DNA of 64,000 bases from Microbacterium azadirachtae (GTDB lineage Bacteria; Actinomycetota; Actinomycetes; Actinomycetales; Microbacteriaceae): positions 1 to 64,000 of the forward strand of contig NZ_JYIT01000065.1 of assembly GCF_000956545.1 (NCBI RefSeq), written 5' to 3'. The translations under genes were made by a program, and so were the position numbers. The notes under the pieces are model-generated. The model did no database searches. It saw only the letters and a list, made by a program, of their open reading frames with translations, and was not told where the DNA came from. Positions 42,553-51,142 of the stretch are shown one piece after another. Positions within the stretch are counted from its first letter, which is position 1. The number at the start of each line of letters is the position of its first letter.

Positions 42553-42558
42553 TATCAT
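42553..42558 (+). promoter_or_regulatory. -10 hexamer of GT2 gene
   Basis: TATCAT about 48 nt upstream of the chosen GTG. An in-frame GTG at 42567, 8 nt after the hexamer, could serve as an alternative near-leaderless start. Confidence 0.45.
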
Positions 42559-42605
42559 CGGGTCTGGTGGCGCATCGCAGGCGTGGGCGAGCGACAGGAG
42601 CGCAG

Positions 42606-43568
42606 GTGGCCGAAGGGCGAGCCGGTGAGGCGACGATCGGGATCGTCATCCCGCTCTACAACGGCGCCCGGCACATCGCCGACACGCTCCGGTCCGTGCT
42701 CGCCCAGACGCACTCCGCACTCGAGGTGATCGTGCTCGACGACGGGTCCTCCGACGACGGTGCCGAGATCGTGCGGAGCATGCTCGGGGATCCTCGGCTG
42801 ACGCTGGTGCAGAAGCGCAACGAGGGCATCGCCCGCACCCGCAACGCCGGGCTCGCGCTGCTGGCCGCCGGGACGAAGCACGTGATCTTCCTGGATCACG
42901 ACGACCTCATCGCCCCCGACCTGTGCGCGCGGCTGTGCGACGTGCTCGACCGCCGCCCCGACGCAGTCGGCGCCTTCGCGATCGCGGACTGGATCGATGC
43001 CGACTCCGCGCCGCTCGGCGACGGGGAGTTCGCCCGCTTCATGCGGCAGCGCGAGATCGTGCGGGACGGGCGGGTGGTGCCCGTCGCCCCGGGCGAGGAT
43101 GCGACGCTGCCGGAGCTCTTCCTCGCCAACCACCTCTATCCGCCCAGCGGGATCCTGCTGCGGCGCGGAGCGATCGACGCGATCGGCGGATTCGATCCGT
43201 CGTACCGCGTGGCCGACGACTGGGACGCGCTGGTCCGGCTGTCCCGGCTCGGGCCGATCGCCGCGCTGGACGAGATCCTGGTCGGCTACCGGCGCCACGG
43301 CGCGAACGCATCGGGGGATACGGCGCTGAACGTGCGTGAGAGCCGCGCCGTCTGGGCGCGCACGTACTCCTCGGCCGACAACTCCCCGGCCGACCGTCGC
43401 GCGCTGCAGGCGGCGTGGCGGGGCATGCAGCGGCACAAGTTCCGGGTGAAGTCGGAGGCCGCGCGGCGTGCGCTGCGGTCGGGTCGGCTGCTGGCCGCCT
43501 GCCGGCTCCAGCTGGACGCCCTCGCCCACCTCGCGCTGATCCGCCCGCTGCGGCGCTGGGGCCGGTGA
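42606..43568 (+). CDS. GT2 family glycosyltransferase
   Basis: A 320-aa GT-A transferase. IGIVIPLYNGARHIADTLRSVLAQTHSALEVIVLDDGSSDDGAEIV begins at residue 8, the metal motif is DHDD in IFLDHDDLIAPDL, and the catalytic-base region is YRVADDWDALVRLSRLG. The C-terminal ~60 residues are basic and helical. GTG at 42606 is chosen because CAGGAGCGCAG gives a good ribosome-binding site; the upstream extension is Arg-rich and not family-like. It stands alone between divergent and convergent GT4 genes. Substrates are unknown. Confidence 0.92.
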   Translation: MAEGRAGEATIGIVIPLYNGARHIADTLRSVLAQTHSALEVIVLDDGSSDDGAEIVRSMLGDPRLTLVQKRNEGIARTRNAGLALLAAGTKHVIFLDHDDLIAPDLCARLCDVLDRRPDAVGAFAIADWIDADSAPLGDGEFARFMRQREIVRDGRVVPVAPGEDATLPELFLANHLYPPSGILLRRGAIDAIGGFDPSYRVADDWDALVRLSRLGPIAALDEILVGYRRHGANASGDTALNVRESRAVWARTYSSADNSPADRRALQAAWRGMQRHKFRVKSEAARRALRSGRLLAACRLQLDALAHLALIRPLRRWGR

Positions 43569-43575
43569 GACGGGA

Positions 43576-44727
43576 TCAGATCCCGTCGAGGAGGGAGCGC
43601 AGCCGGGACCACGCCCAGTCCGGAGAGCGCTGCATCGCCCGCCGCAGCCCGTCCTCGCCCCGCCGGATCCTGGCCGCGGGATCCGCGATCAGGCCGCGGA
43701 GCGCGCCGGCGAGTGCGCCGGGATCGTTCGGCGGCACCAGCACCGCGACGTCGCCCACGACGCTGGGGATGCCGCCCGTGCGCGAGGCCACGATCGCCAT
43801 CCCGCTCGCCATGCCCTCGCCGAGGATCAACCCGCTGGGCTCGGCCCACACCGAGGGCACCACGAGCACATCGGCCTCGCGGTAGAGGCCCGGCAGGGCG
43901 TCCCTGTCGGCGAACGGGAGGAAGCGGACAGGAGCACGGGCCGCGCGCGCGAGCTCCCGCACCCGCTGCTCATAGCGGGAGGGATGCGCGCCCGCGTCGA
44001 ACTCGTGGCTGCCCACGAAGGTGAACTCGGCGTCGTCCGGCCCGAACTCCTGCGCCGCCCTGGCCAACACGTCGGGGCCCTTCTGGGGGACCATCCGCCC
44101 GACGAACAGCACCCGCACCGGACCGGATCCGTCCGCCCTCCGCTCCGCCGGGGAGAACCGCGCCGTGTCGACGGGGTTCTCGACGACAGCGACCTTCGAC
44201 CGTTGCGCGCGCGGCAGCAGACGGGCGGTCTCGTCGGCCAGGGCATCGCTCACGCAGATCACCGCGGCGGCGTCGCCGACCGCCCGATCCGCCTCGCGAC
44301 GCCCGTAGGTGCGGAACAGCTGATTGTGCGCGTAGAGCGACACGCGATGCCCGCTCCCGCGCAGCAGCCGAGGGAGGACGGGCGCGTTGTGTGCGAGCAC
44401 GTGCGCCGCGGGGAGCTCGCGCACGGCGTCCGCGACCGGGGCGAACGACCGGGCGAGCCGCGGGCGCGTCCCCCCGAGCCGGCCCGCGACCGCATCGAGG
44501 ACGCGCCCGGTGCGCGTCACCCCGGGGGCGCGGTCGTACTCGATCAGCTCGACGCCGGGGTAGCGCGGCGCCATCGTGGTGCGGTCCAGGACGACGGCGT
44601 GGGGAGCGTCGCCGGCGCGCCGGGCGGCATCGGCGAGCAGGTGCACGACGGTCGGCACGGCGGAGCCGGTGCGCGGGGAGAAGTGGTCGCCGGGCGTGAT
44701 GGCGTGGATGACGCGGAGTTCGCCCAT
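43576..44727 (-). CDS. GT4 glycosyltransferase
   Basis: A 383-aa GT-B transferase. VIHAITPGDHFSPRTGSAVPTVVHLLADA opens the acceptor domain; VRVLFVGRMVPQKGPDVLARAA and VVPSVWAEPSGLILGEGMASGMAIVASRTGGIPSVVG form the donor site (E-x7-E). The ATG at 44727 is fixed by the conserved first strand and by TATGCT 6 nt upstream, indicating a leaderless message. The stop is 7 bp from the convergent GT2 stop. Confidence 0.92.
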   Translation of the reverse strand: MGELRVIHAITPGDHFSPRTGSAVPTVVHLLADAARRAGDAPHAVVLDRTTMAPRYPGVELIEYDRAPGVTRTGRVLDAVAGRLGGTRPRLARSFAPVADAVRELPAAHVLAHNAPVLPRLLRGSGHRVSLYAHNQLFRTYGRREADRAVGDAAAVICVSDALADETARLLPRAQRSKVAVVENPVDTARFSPAERRADGSGPVRVLFVGRMVPQKGPDVLARAAQEFGPDDAEFTFVGSHEFDAGAHPSRYEQRVRELARAARAPVRFLPFADRDALPGLYREADVLVVPSVWAEPSGLILGEGMASGMAIVASRTGGIPSVVGDVAVLVPPNDPGALAGALRGLIADPAARIRRGEDGLRRAMQRSPDWAWSRLRSLLDGI

Positions 44728-44733
44728 GGGGTC

Positions 44734-44739
44734 AGCATA
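44734..44739 (-). promoter_or_regulatory. -10 hexamer of GT4 gene, leaderless geometry
   Basis: TATGCT on the minus strand, 6 nt before the ATG at 44727. Confidence 0.6.
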
Positions 44740-44783
44740 GGGCGGCCGGGCGTGGAGTCTGGGGTGGCTTCGATGATCGCCGT

Positions 44784-46004
44784 CTAGGGGGCTGTGCGCC
44801 GCCCCAGTTCGGGGATCAGCTCGACCAGCCGGCGGGTGTAGCGCTCGGTGCTGTAGCGGACGCGCGCCCACTCGGCGGTCTCGAGCCCGGCCGTGGGCGC
44901 GGTCGCGAGTGCGAGGATCACGGCTGCGGCGAACGCCTGCGGCTCGTCGGTCACGGGGAACGGGACCCGGCCGTCGTCCGCGGCGATCCCTTCCGCCCCC
45001 ACCGTGGTGGCGACCACCGGGAGGCCGCGCAGCAGCGCATCGATCGTCTTGAACTTCACGCCCGCGCCGGAGTGCAGCGGCACGACCGCCGCGGTGGCGG
45101 TGCGATAGACCGTGTCGAGATCGGGCACGTAGCCGGTCACGGTCACCCCCGTGCCTTCGACCGCACGTCGGCTGAGAGAATCCGGCGGGTGCGCGCCGAC
45201 GAGCGACAGGGTCGCCTCAGGCAGGGCCGCGCGCACCGCGGGCCACACCTCGTCCAGCAGCCATTCCGCCGCCTCGACGTTCTCGCGGCGATCGAAGGCG
45301 GCGACGAAGACGGCGTGCGCGGCGCGCGGCGCCTCCCGGCCCTCGAGCAGAGGATCGTGATGCTCGGCCGGGTCCCACAGGGGCGGGTCGATCGCCGCCA
45401 CCCGGGAACGTCGCGCGGCACGGCGCACCTGTCCGGCGTCCTTGTCGCTTAATACGACCACGACGTCGGCGCTCCGGAACGACGCGGGCTGCGTCAGGGC
45501 GACGATCAGCACCCGCCACACCCGCCACACGATCTTCGTCATGGCGCGCTGAGCCCGGGCGGCCCGCAGCCACCGCAGCTCGCGCTGGAGCGGCACGTCG
45601 TGGGCGAACAGGGCGGTGGGGCGCGGCGCCGCCGCTCGGCGCAGCAGGAAGGCCATCTCCTCCCAGTGCGCCTCGACGAAGTCCGCATCCCGCACCGCGT
45701 CGCCGACCTCGTCGCTGCGGCGCAGCCCTCGGCGGCTGCTCGGCGGGAGCCAGTGCGGCGCCACCAGCGCGGCCACGCGGTCGACCGCGCGCATGCCGGG
45801 AGAGAGGTCTCCGCCGACCAGGATCACGCGGCCCGGATCCTCCCTGCGCGCGAGGCCGACGCGGTTGAGCGCGGAATCCGGTGCGACGACGGTCACGTCA
45901 TGGCCGAGAGCGCCGAGCGCCCGCAGGTGGCGGCGGTAGTACTCGCCGCCCGCATGCGGGATGCCGGGGTAGGGCACGACCAGCGAGAAGCTGACGATCC
46001 TCAT
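44784..46004 (-). CDS. GT4 glycosyltransferase (Glyco_trans_1_4 group)
   Basis: A 406-aa GT-B transferase. Start MRIVSFSLVVPYPGIPHAGGEYYRRHLRALGALGHDV is the usual acceptor-domain opening; the donor part has AVFVAAFDRRENVEAAEWLLDEVWP, AAVVPLHSGAGVKFKTIDALLRGLPVVATTVGAEGI. ATG 46004 is selected for this N-terminus, since the frame continues upstream only as non-family sequence. A minus-strand TATACC near 46059-46064 could be the -10. It is divergent from the second pyruvyltransferase. Confidence 0.9.
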   Translation of the reverse strand: MRIVSFSLVVPYPGIPHAGGEYYRRHLRALGALGHDVTVVAPDSALNRVGLARREDPGRVILVGGDLSPGMRAVDRVAALVAPHWLPPSSRRGLRRSDEVGDAVRDADFVEAHWEEMAFLLRRAAAPRPTALFAHDVPLQRELRWLRAARAQRAMTKIVWRVWRVLIVALTQPASFRSADVVVVLSDKDAGQVRRAARRSRVAAIDPPLWDPAEHHDPLLEGREAPRAAHAVFVAAFDRRENVEAAEWLLDEVWPAVRAALPEATLSLVGAHPPDSLSRRAVEGTGVTVTGYVPDLDTVYRTATAAVVPLHSGAGVKFKTIDALLRGLPVVATTVGAEGIAADDGRVPFPVTDEPQAFAAAVILALATAPTAGLETAEWARVRYSTERYTRRLVELIPELGRRTAP

Positions 46005-46084
46005 CGTGAAGGGCCGGATCCGACGGACACCCCAGAGGCCGGGTGAATCACGACACAGGTATATCACTGCGCCGTCACAGGCAA

Positions 46085-46090
46085 TAGCAT
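46085..46090 (+). promoter_or_regulatory. -10 hexamer of pyruvyltransferase gene
   Basis: TAGCAT, 15 nt before the ATG at 46106; the short leader contains the ribosome-binding site GGAGGAAGC. Confidence 0.5.
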
Positions 46091-46105
46091 CACCGCGGAG
46101 GAAGC

Positions 46106-47425
46106 ATGCCCATCACCCGGAGCGGCGACGCGGCACCCGCCGCGGGTCCGCCGCAGCGCTGGGTGATGCTCCGCCACGCGCTGTACCTCGGCGCGCGACG
46201 CGCGCTCGTCACCGACGTCGGGCTGAGAGTCGCGCACGCCGCGGAGCGGACGCGTGTCCGCGCGTCCCTCCGGCGTGCCGAGACGGCGCCGTCTCCATCT
46301 CCCCGTGATCGGGACGTCGTGATGCTCGCCGCGGGCCGCGGCAACATCGGCGACCAGGCGATGTTCGAGGCGTATCTCGCGAACACCCCGGGCGAGATCG
46401 TCGCCGTCATGCGATCCGCCGACGCCTACGTCATCCCGGAGCAGGACCGGGCGCGCGTCCGCGTGCTGCTCGCGCCCCTGCTGAGCGCCGGCACCCTGCG
46501 GGGCCGGGGGAGCGAGGTGCGCGCGCTCGCCGAAGAACTCAGGGTCGCCCGCACGTTCGCCGTGATCGGCGCCGACATCATGGACGGCGGCTACGACCGC
46601 ATGGAGGCCGTGACGCGCGCCGAGCTTCTCCGGCTCGCGCACCGGCTCGGGGCGCGCGCGCAGCTGCTGGGCTTCAGCTGGGGCGCGCAGCCCGACCGCG
46701 TCGCCGCCGCGGCGCTCGCGCGGGCGGCGCGCGAGGCCCGGCTGTTCGTGCGCGACCCGATCTCGGCCGAGCGCCTGGCCGCAGCGGGCGTCTCCGTGAT
46801 CGAGTCCGCGGATCTGGTGTTCACGGCGGACGGCGAGCAGGAGCCCGCCGGCGTCGCGACCTGGCTGGCGCGCGATCCGGATCCGGTGGTCGTGATCAAC
46901 CTCAGCGGTCTCATCGAGCGCCGCACGGACCTCGTACCCGAGTTCGCCGAGCTCATCGATCGGGTGACCGCGGAAGGCCGGCGCGTCGTGCTGCTCCCGC
47001 ACTGCCTGCGCGACGGGGACGACGACCTCGCTGTGTGCCGCCGCGCGGCTGTCCGCGCGGCGGCACCGGACAGGGTGCTGCTGGTCGAGCGGATGCTGCG
47101 CCCCGCCGAAGTGCGGTGGATCACGAAGCGCGCCTCGGCGGTGGTCACCGGTCGCATGCACCTGGCGATCCTGGCGCTGACGCAGGGCACGCCGGTGGTG
47201 GTGCTGCGCACGCGCGGCAAGGTGGAGGGCCTGGCGCGGATGTTCGGCCTCGAACCGTACACCCTGGATCCGGTGCCGGGCGTCGGGCCCGAGGTCGGAC
47301 GGGCGCTGGCCGCCCTGGTCGGCGACACGACGCTGAGAGCGCGGATCGGCGAGAGGCTTCCCTCCGTGCGCGCCCTGGCGCAGCGTCCGTTCGAACGGGA
47401 GCGGACGTCCGCGGTCGAGGTCTGA
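46106..47425 (+). CDS. Polysaccharide pyruvyl transferase family protein (copy 2)
   Basis: A 439-aa protein of the pyruvyltransferase family, longer than copy 1 at 39252. After a ~70-residue N-terminal extension it has VVMLAAGRGNIGDQAMFEAYL (N-I-G-D signature), a central VIGADIMDGGYDRMEAVTRAELL, VIESADLVFTA, and WITKRASAVVTGRMHLAILALTQGTPVVVL with the RxH motif. Predicted to place pyruvate on, or act as a related transferase for, a surface polymer. The ATG has an excellent site (GGAGGAAGC). It converges on the ABC exporter gene; a GCCGCT/AGCGGC stem in the 26-bp gap may stop both. Confidence 0.88.
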   Translation: MPITRSGDAAPAAGPPQRWVMLRHALYLGARRALVTDVGLRVAHAAERTRVRASLRRAETAPSPSPRDRDVVMLAAGRGNIGDQAMFEAYLANTPGEIVAVMRSADAYVIPEQDRARVRVLLAPLLSAGTLRGRGSEVRALAEELRVARTFAVIGADIMDGGYDRMEAVTRAELLRLAHRLGARAQLLGFSWGAQPDRVAAAALARAAREARLFVRDPISAERLAAAGVSVIESADLVFTADGEQEPAGVATWLARDPDPVVVINLSGLIERRTDLVPEFAELIDRVTAEGRRVVLLPHCLRDGDDDLAVCRRAAVRAAAPDRVLLVERMLRPAEVRWITKRASAVVTGRMHLAILALTQGTPVVVLRTRGKVEGLARMFGLEPYTLDPVPGVGPEVGRALAALVGDTTLRARIGERLPSVRALAQRPFERERTSAVEV

Positions 47426-47451
47426 ACCGGCCGCTCAGCGGCGGGACCGGA

Positions 47452-49275
47452 TCACTCCAGTCGGCCGAGCTGCACGAGCCGGGCGAACTCGGGATCCTGC
47501 TCCCGCACCTCGTCGAACGTGCCCTGCGCGGCGATGCCGCCGTCGCGCAGGTGCACCAGATGGTCGACCGTGCGGACGGTCGACAGCCGGTGCGCGACGA
47601 TGATGATGGTCATCGTGCCCTGCAAGGACTGCAGCGTCTGGGCGATCTCGTGCTCGGTGGCGTTGTCGAGGGCGCTGGTCGCCTCGTCGAGCACGAGCAC
47701 CCGCGGGCGCTGATAGAGCGCGCGGGCCAGGCCGATGCGCTGGCGCTGACCGCCGGAGAGGCGCGTGCCGCGTTCCCCGACGACCGTGTCGATGCCGTCG
47801 GGAAGGCTCGCGACGAGGTCGCCGAGCTGCGCCTGGACGAGCGCCGCGTGCACGCGGTCACGGTCGATGGCGGCGGGATCCACCCCGAAGGCGACGTTGC
47901 GCGCGATGGTCCCGCTCAGCAGATAGACGTCCTGCGGGACGACGCCGATCTCCGAGTACCAGGTCGCCGGATCGTCGGAGATGCTGCGGCCGCCGCAGCG
48001 CACGACGCCCGACGTGGGGGAGAACAGGCCGAGGATCAGGTCCACCACGGTGGTCTTGCCGGCGCCGCTGCCGCCGGTGAACGCGACCGTGGTGTTCTCG
48101 CCGATGGTGAGGGAGAGCCCGTCGAGCACCGGTGCGTCCGAGTCCGGGTAGTGGAAGGTCACCTCGTCGAGCACGATGTCGCCGTGGTACGGCTCGTCTC
48201 CGCGGGGGCGCTCGTCGTACAGCTCGGCGGGATCCAGCTCGTCGAGCGCCTCGACCATGATGTTCAGTCCCACCCCGCCGACGCGTGTCGTGGCGAGGTT
48301 CGCCGACACGCGGGTGAGCGTCGGCAGAGCGCGCAGGGCGGCCGTCGCGAAAAGTCCGAGCACGGGGATCACCTGCGCGGCCGATCCCAGCGTGAACATC
48401 AGGATCGAGATCCCCACGATCGCGATGATGAACGCGATCTCGAGGATGTGGCGGGGCACGTCGCTCATGAAGCTCAGCTCGCGCCCGGCGCGGGCGCTGC
48501 GCAGCCGCGATTCGCGGAAGGCGCCGACGAAGGCGGATCCCCGCGAGCTCAGCCGCGTCTCGCGGAAGCCCTCGAGGCCCGGCATGAGCGCCTGCCACGA
48601 CTCGAGGCCCGCCTGGGCGATCGTCTCGCCGATGCGCAGCTGGCGACGGCGCAGGGCGAACTGCACCCCGCCGACGATGCCGCCGAACAGCACGATCGTG
48701 AACACCGTGGCGCCGGGCGCCGCGAGCGCGAGCACCGTCATGATCGCCACCAGCACGAGCACGTCCGAGCACATCGTGACGACGGCCATGAGCACGCTGG
48801 CTGCCTGGTTCGTCGCGTCGTTGATGTTGCGGTACACGACGCTGAGGGTGCGCGCCCGATGCGCGGCGTACGGCGCCTGCACGTAGCGGTTCATCAGTTC
48901 CGTTGCCGCGAGCGCGGTGATCCGCGTGGTGCGCCCGAGGAGCCACCAGCGGAACAGCAGGGAGCCGGCCGTCTTGACGAGGAAGACGACTGCGATGAAG
49001 CCGCCGACGAGGGGGATCAGGACCGACAGGTCGGAGCTGCCGACCCGCGCCGCGATCCACTCCAGCACGGCGCCCTGCGCCTGCCCGGTGGTGATCAGGC
49101 TCATCAGCGGCAGCATCGCCGCGACCCCGGCCATGTCGAGGAGCGCGAGCACGACCGACGCCGCCACGGTGCCCAGGATCCAGTGCCGCGGACGGGCCCC
49201 GGTCACGCGCAGGAGGGTGCCGAGCTGGGAGAGGAGCGTCCGCGGGGCGGTGGTGCGGATCGCATCGCGTGTCAT
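47452..49275 (-). CDS. ABC exporter, fused membrane and ATPase domains (MsbA/PglK-like)
   Basis: A 607-aa half-transporter that should work as a homodimer. It has six membrane helices in residues ~30-340 and an ATPase domain with Walker A GGSGAGKTT at 401-409, Q-loop VVPQDVYLL, signature LSGGQ at 506-510, Walker B VLVLDE at 526-531 and H-loop His562. Exporters of this class flip lipid-linked saccharides (PglK) or lipids, and the setting among glycosyltransferases favours a lipid-linked glycan. ATG 49275 follows GGGAGGACACGCGCG. If correct, there are two ways to move lipid-linked sugars here: this protein and the Wzx at 9235. Confidence 0.93.
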   Translation of the reverse strand: MTRDAIRTTAPRTLLSQLGTLLRVTGARPRHWILGTVAASVVLALLDMAGVAAMLPLMSLITTGQAQGAVLEWIAARVGSSDLSVLIPLVGGFIAVVFLVKTAGSLLFRWWLLGRTTRITALAATELMNRYVQAPYAAHRARTLSVVYRNINDATNQAASVLMAVVTMCSDVLVLVAIMTVLALAAPGATVFTIVLFGGIVGGVQFALRRRQLRIGETIAQAGLESWQALMPGLEGFRETRLSSRGSAFVGAFRESRLRSARAGRELSFMSDVPRHILEIAFIIAIVGISILMFTLGSAAQVIPVLGLFATAALRALPTLTRVSANLATTRVGGVGLNIMVEALDELDPAELYDERPRGDEPYHGDIVLDEVTFHYPDSDAPVLDGLSLTIGENTTVAFTGGSGAGKTTVVDLILGLFSPTSGVVRCGGRSISDDPATWYSEIGVVPQDVYLLSGTIARNVAFGVDPAAIDRDRVHAALVQAQLGDLVASLPDGIDTVVGERGTRLSGGQRQRIGLARALYQRPRVLVLDEATSALDNATEHEIAQTLQSLQGTMTIIIVAHRLSTVRTVDHLVHLRDGGIAAQGTFDEVREQDPEFARLVQLGRLE

Positions 49276-49353
49276 CGCGCGTGTCCTCCCGCGAAATCCT
49301 TGCAATACCGGTATCGGAATGCTTGGGTCATACGCTAACATCGGTCTTGTTCG

Positions 49354-49383
49354 CGTTATGCCGTCAACTGGGGGCGCATAACG
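49354..49383. repeat. 8-bp inverted repeat in divergent promoter region
   Basis: CGTTATGC (49354-49361) and GCATAACG (49376-49383) with a 14-nt spacer lie 28 nt upstream of the Tat-signal gene's ATG. A further palindrome ATACCGGTAT lies near 49305. TACGCT near 49331-49336 could be a -10 for the plus-strand gene, which would make the repeat a downstream operator or leader structure. Confidence 0.4.
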
Positions 49384-49410
49384 TATTTGCATTCGACTGG
49401 GGAACTGCAT

Positions 49411-49968
49411 ATGTCTGAGAACGAGCCGTCGGTCGGCATCAGCCGCCGCACAGTGACCAAGGCCATGGCGTGGGCGATGCCCGCGGTGGCCGTCGCCGCG
49501 ACCGTGCCGTTCGCGGCCGCGAGCGTCTGCAACGATTACAACCCCGAGAATCCGTGTCCGATCTCCCTCGCGGGCGTCGGCTGCAAGCTCCCGGGCAACT
49601 CGCAGTCCCTCTACAAGGGCTACGCGTTCCGTCTCACGGTCTCGAACCCCACGGGTTCGCCGATCACGATCAACATCACTTCGGCGACGCTCGACGGTGC
49701 GAACCTCGGCGGGGTCGAGGTCGTGAACCTCGCCGACGGGTCCATCAAGACCAACCCGTTCACCGTGCCGGCGCACACGACGTACGTCGCCGCCCTGCTG
49801 ACGGTCAACGCGCCGAACAGCTCCAACGGCGCGCTGAGCATCACGTACACGGTCAACGGCGGCGCCCCGCAGGTGGCCAACGCCACTGTCCCGTCGGCCC
49901 CGCCGATCCAAGGCAGCTCCTGCACCGCCTTCAACTCGACCGAGAAGGCGTACATCGCGGCGGCCTGA
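49411..49968 (+). CDS. Tat-signal secreted protein with four cysteines
   Basis: A 185-aa exported protein. Residues 10-38 are a Tat-type leader (SRRTVTK at 11-17, then AMAWAMPAVAVAATVPFAAAS). It belongs by style with the KGAAWS family but with KAMAWA instead. The mature part has Cys40, Cys49, Cys58 and Cys171, which could form two disulfides, and a beta-sandwich-like pattern (FRLTVSNPTGSPITINITSATLDG). The next gene encodes a MauE-thioredoxin fusion, a natural candidate for disulfide handling. ATG 49411 follows TGGGGAACTGCAT. Function unknown. Confidence 0.8.
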   Translation: MSENEPSVGISRRTVTKAMAWAMPAVAVAATVPFAAASVCNDYNPENPCPISLAGVGCKLPGNSQSLYKGYAFRLTVSNPTGSPITINITSATLDGANLGGVEVVNLADGSIKTNPFTVPAHTTYVAALLTVNAPNSSNGALSITYTVNGGAPQVANATVPSAPPIQGSSCTAFNSTEKAYIAAA

Positions 49969-49983
49969 CCCGTGATCCTGCCT

Positions 49984-50018
49984 CGACGAGGGCCTCGCTG
50001 CAGCGGGGCCCTTCGTCG
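49984..50018 (+). terminator. Terminator after cysteine-rich Tat protein
   Basis: CGACGAGGGCC pairs with GGCCCTTCGTCG (one bulged T) around a CGCTGCAGCG palindrome, starting 16 nt after the stop codon. The adjacent CTTCGTCGTC gives a mild T-containing tail. Confidence 0.8.
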
Positions 50019-50067
50019 TCTGCCGGACCATCTGCGGGACCCTCTGCAGGTCCGGGATCCCGCTGGA

Positions 50068-50073
50068 TAGCAT
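50068..50073 (+). promoter_or_regulatory. -10 hexamer of MauE-thioredoxin gene
   Basis: TAGCAT, 6 nt, ATG at 50080; leaderless geometry, no ribosome-binding site. Confidence 0.6.
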
Positions 50074-50079
50074 CGCACC

Positions 50080-51117
50080 ATGCTCGTTCCGTTCGCCGTC
50101 ACGCTGCCGCTGCTGCTCGCGGGCGTCCTCGTGCTCAGCGGCGTCTCCAAGCTGCGCGCACCGGGAGACCTGCGGGAGTGGGAGGAGCTGGGCGTGCCCC
50201 GGTTCCTGCGGCGCAACGCACTGCTGCGGCTGCACCCCTGGGGCGAACTGCTCCTCGGCATCGCCGTGGCCGTGCTCGGCGGGTGGCTCGGTGCGCTGGC
50301 CGGCGCCGTCGCCACCGCGCTGATGCTCGGCTACACGGTGCTGGTCGCCCGCGCCGCGGCACGCGGGGGCGTCTCGTGCTCGTGCTTCGGCGCTCCCGCG
50401 CGCGTCACGGGCATCACGGTGGTGCGCAACACCTGGCTCACCCTGCTCGCCGCGGCCGCCGCAGGGGGCGCCGCGAGCACGCCGCTCGCAGGCGGGGCGC
50501 TCGCGGCGGGTGCAGGGCATCTGCCCTGGCTGGTCGCGGCGGCCATCGCCGTGGCGACGACCACGCTCGTGCTCTGGCGCGCTCCCCAGACCCCGGTCCC
50601 GGCATCGGCGGCCGGCGTCCCGGTGGTGGGCGAGGCCGCGTCGGGATCCGGCGGCGACGCGCTCGACTACGTCCGGCGCCGCACGCCCGCGGTTCCCGTG
50701 GTCCTGGCCGACGGCACCGAGGTGAACCTCCGGGCGCTCGCGGCGAAAAAGCCGCAACTGCTGCTCGCGCTGTCCTCGGTGTGCGAGCACTGCGAGACGA
50801 TCCGGGATCGGCGCGCGCAGTACCGCACTCTGCTGCCGGAGGTCGACGTGCGACTGCTGCTGGTGGAGCCGACGACGAGCCGCTGGGCCGAGCACGAGGA
50901 GCCGCAGTCGCTGCACGACGTCGGCGACTACGTCGCGGCGTCGATCGAGGAGTGGTCCACGCCGTCCGCGGTGCTCCTGGGCGCGGACGGCCTGCTCGCC
51001 GGCGGGCCGGTGACCGGCGACGTCGCCGTCGAGGCCTTCATCGGCGACGTCTACGAGGCCCTGCACGGCACGCGTCCGCCGGCCGATCCCGACGCGGCGC
51101 CCGCGACCGCCGGCTGA
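50080..51117 (+). CDS. MauE/DoxX-like membrane protein fused to thioredoxin-like domain
   Basis: A 345-aa membrane protein. Residues 1-165 resemble MauE (methylamine utilisation) proteins: four helices, the LVLSGVSKLRAP opening, and the cysteine pair Cys100/Cys102 in GVSCSCFGAPAR. Residues ~190-335 are thioredoxin-like, with Cys235-x2-Cys238 in LSSVCEHCETIRD and a TPSAVLLGADGLLAGGPV cis-Pro-type region. The combination looks like a self-contained membrane-to-thiol electron relay. With the cysteine-bearing Tat protein upstream, it may reduce or isomerise extracytoplasmic disulfides. In known systems MauE and MauD are separate proteins, so the fusion is notable. Confidence 0.82.
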   Translation: MLVPFAVTLPLLLAGVLVLSGVSKLRAPGDLREWEELGVPRFLRRNALLRLHPWGELLLGIAVAVLGGWLGALAGAVATALMLGYTVLVARAAARGGVSCSCFGAPARVTGITVVRNTWLTLLAAAAAGGAASTPLAGGALAAGAGHLPWLVAAAIAVATTTLVLWRAPQTPVPASAAGVPVVGEAASGSGGDALDYVRRRTPAVPVVLADGTEVNLRALAAKKPQLLLALSSVCEHCETIRDRRAQYRTLLPEVDVRLLLVEPTTSRWAEHEEPQSLHDVGDYVAASIEEWSTPSAVLLGADGLLAGGPVTGDVAVEAFIGDVYEALHGTRPPADPDAAPATAG

Positions 51118-51142
51118 TCCGCGGAGACAGGGAGGGCGCGGT

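Noticed and set aside
47452..51066. 1204-codon minus-strand frame
   Set aside because: Only 47452-49275 is an ABC exporter; the remainder is the antisense of the Tat-signal and MauE genes and has low-complexity Arg/Gly composition.
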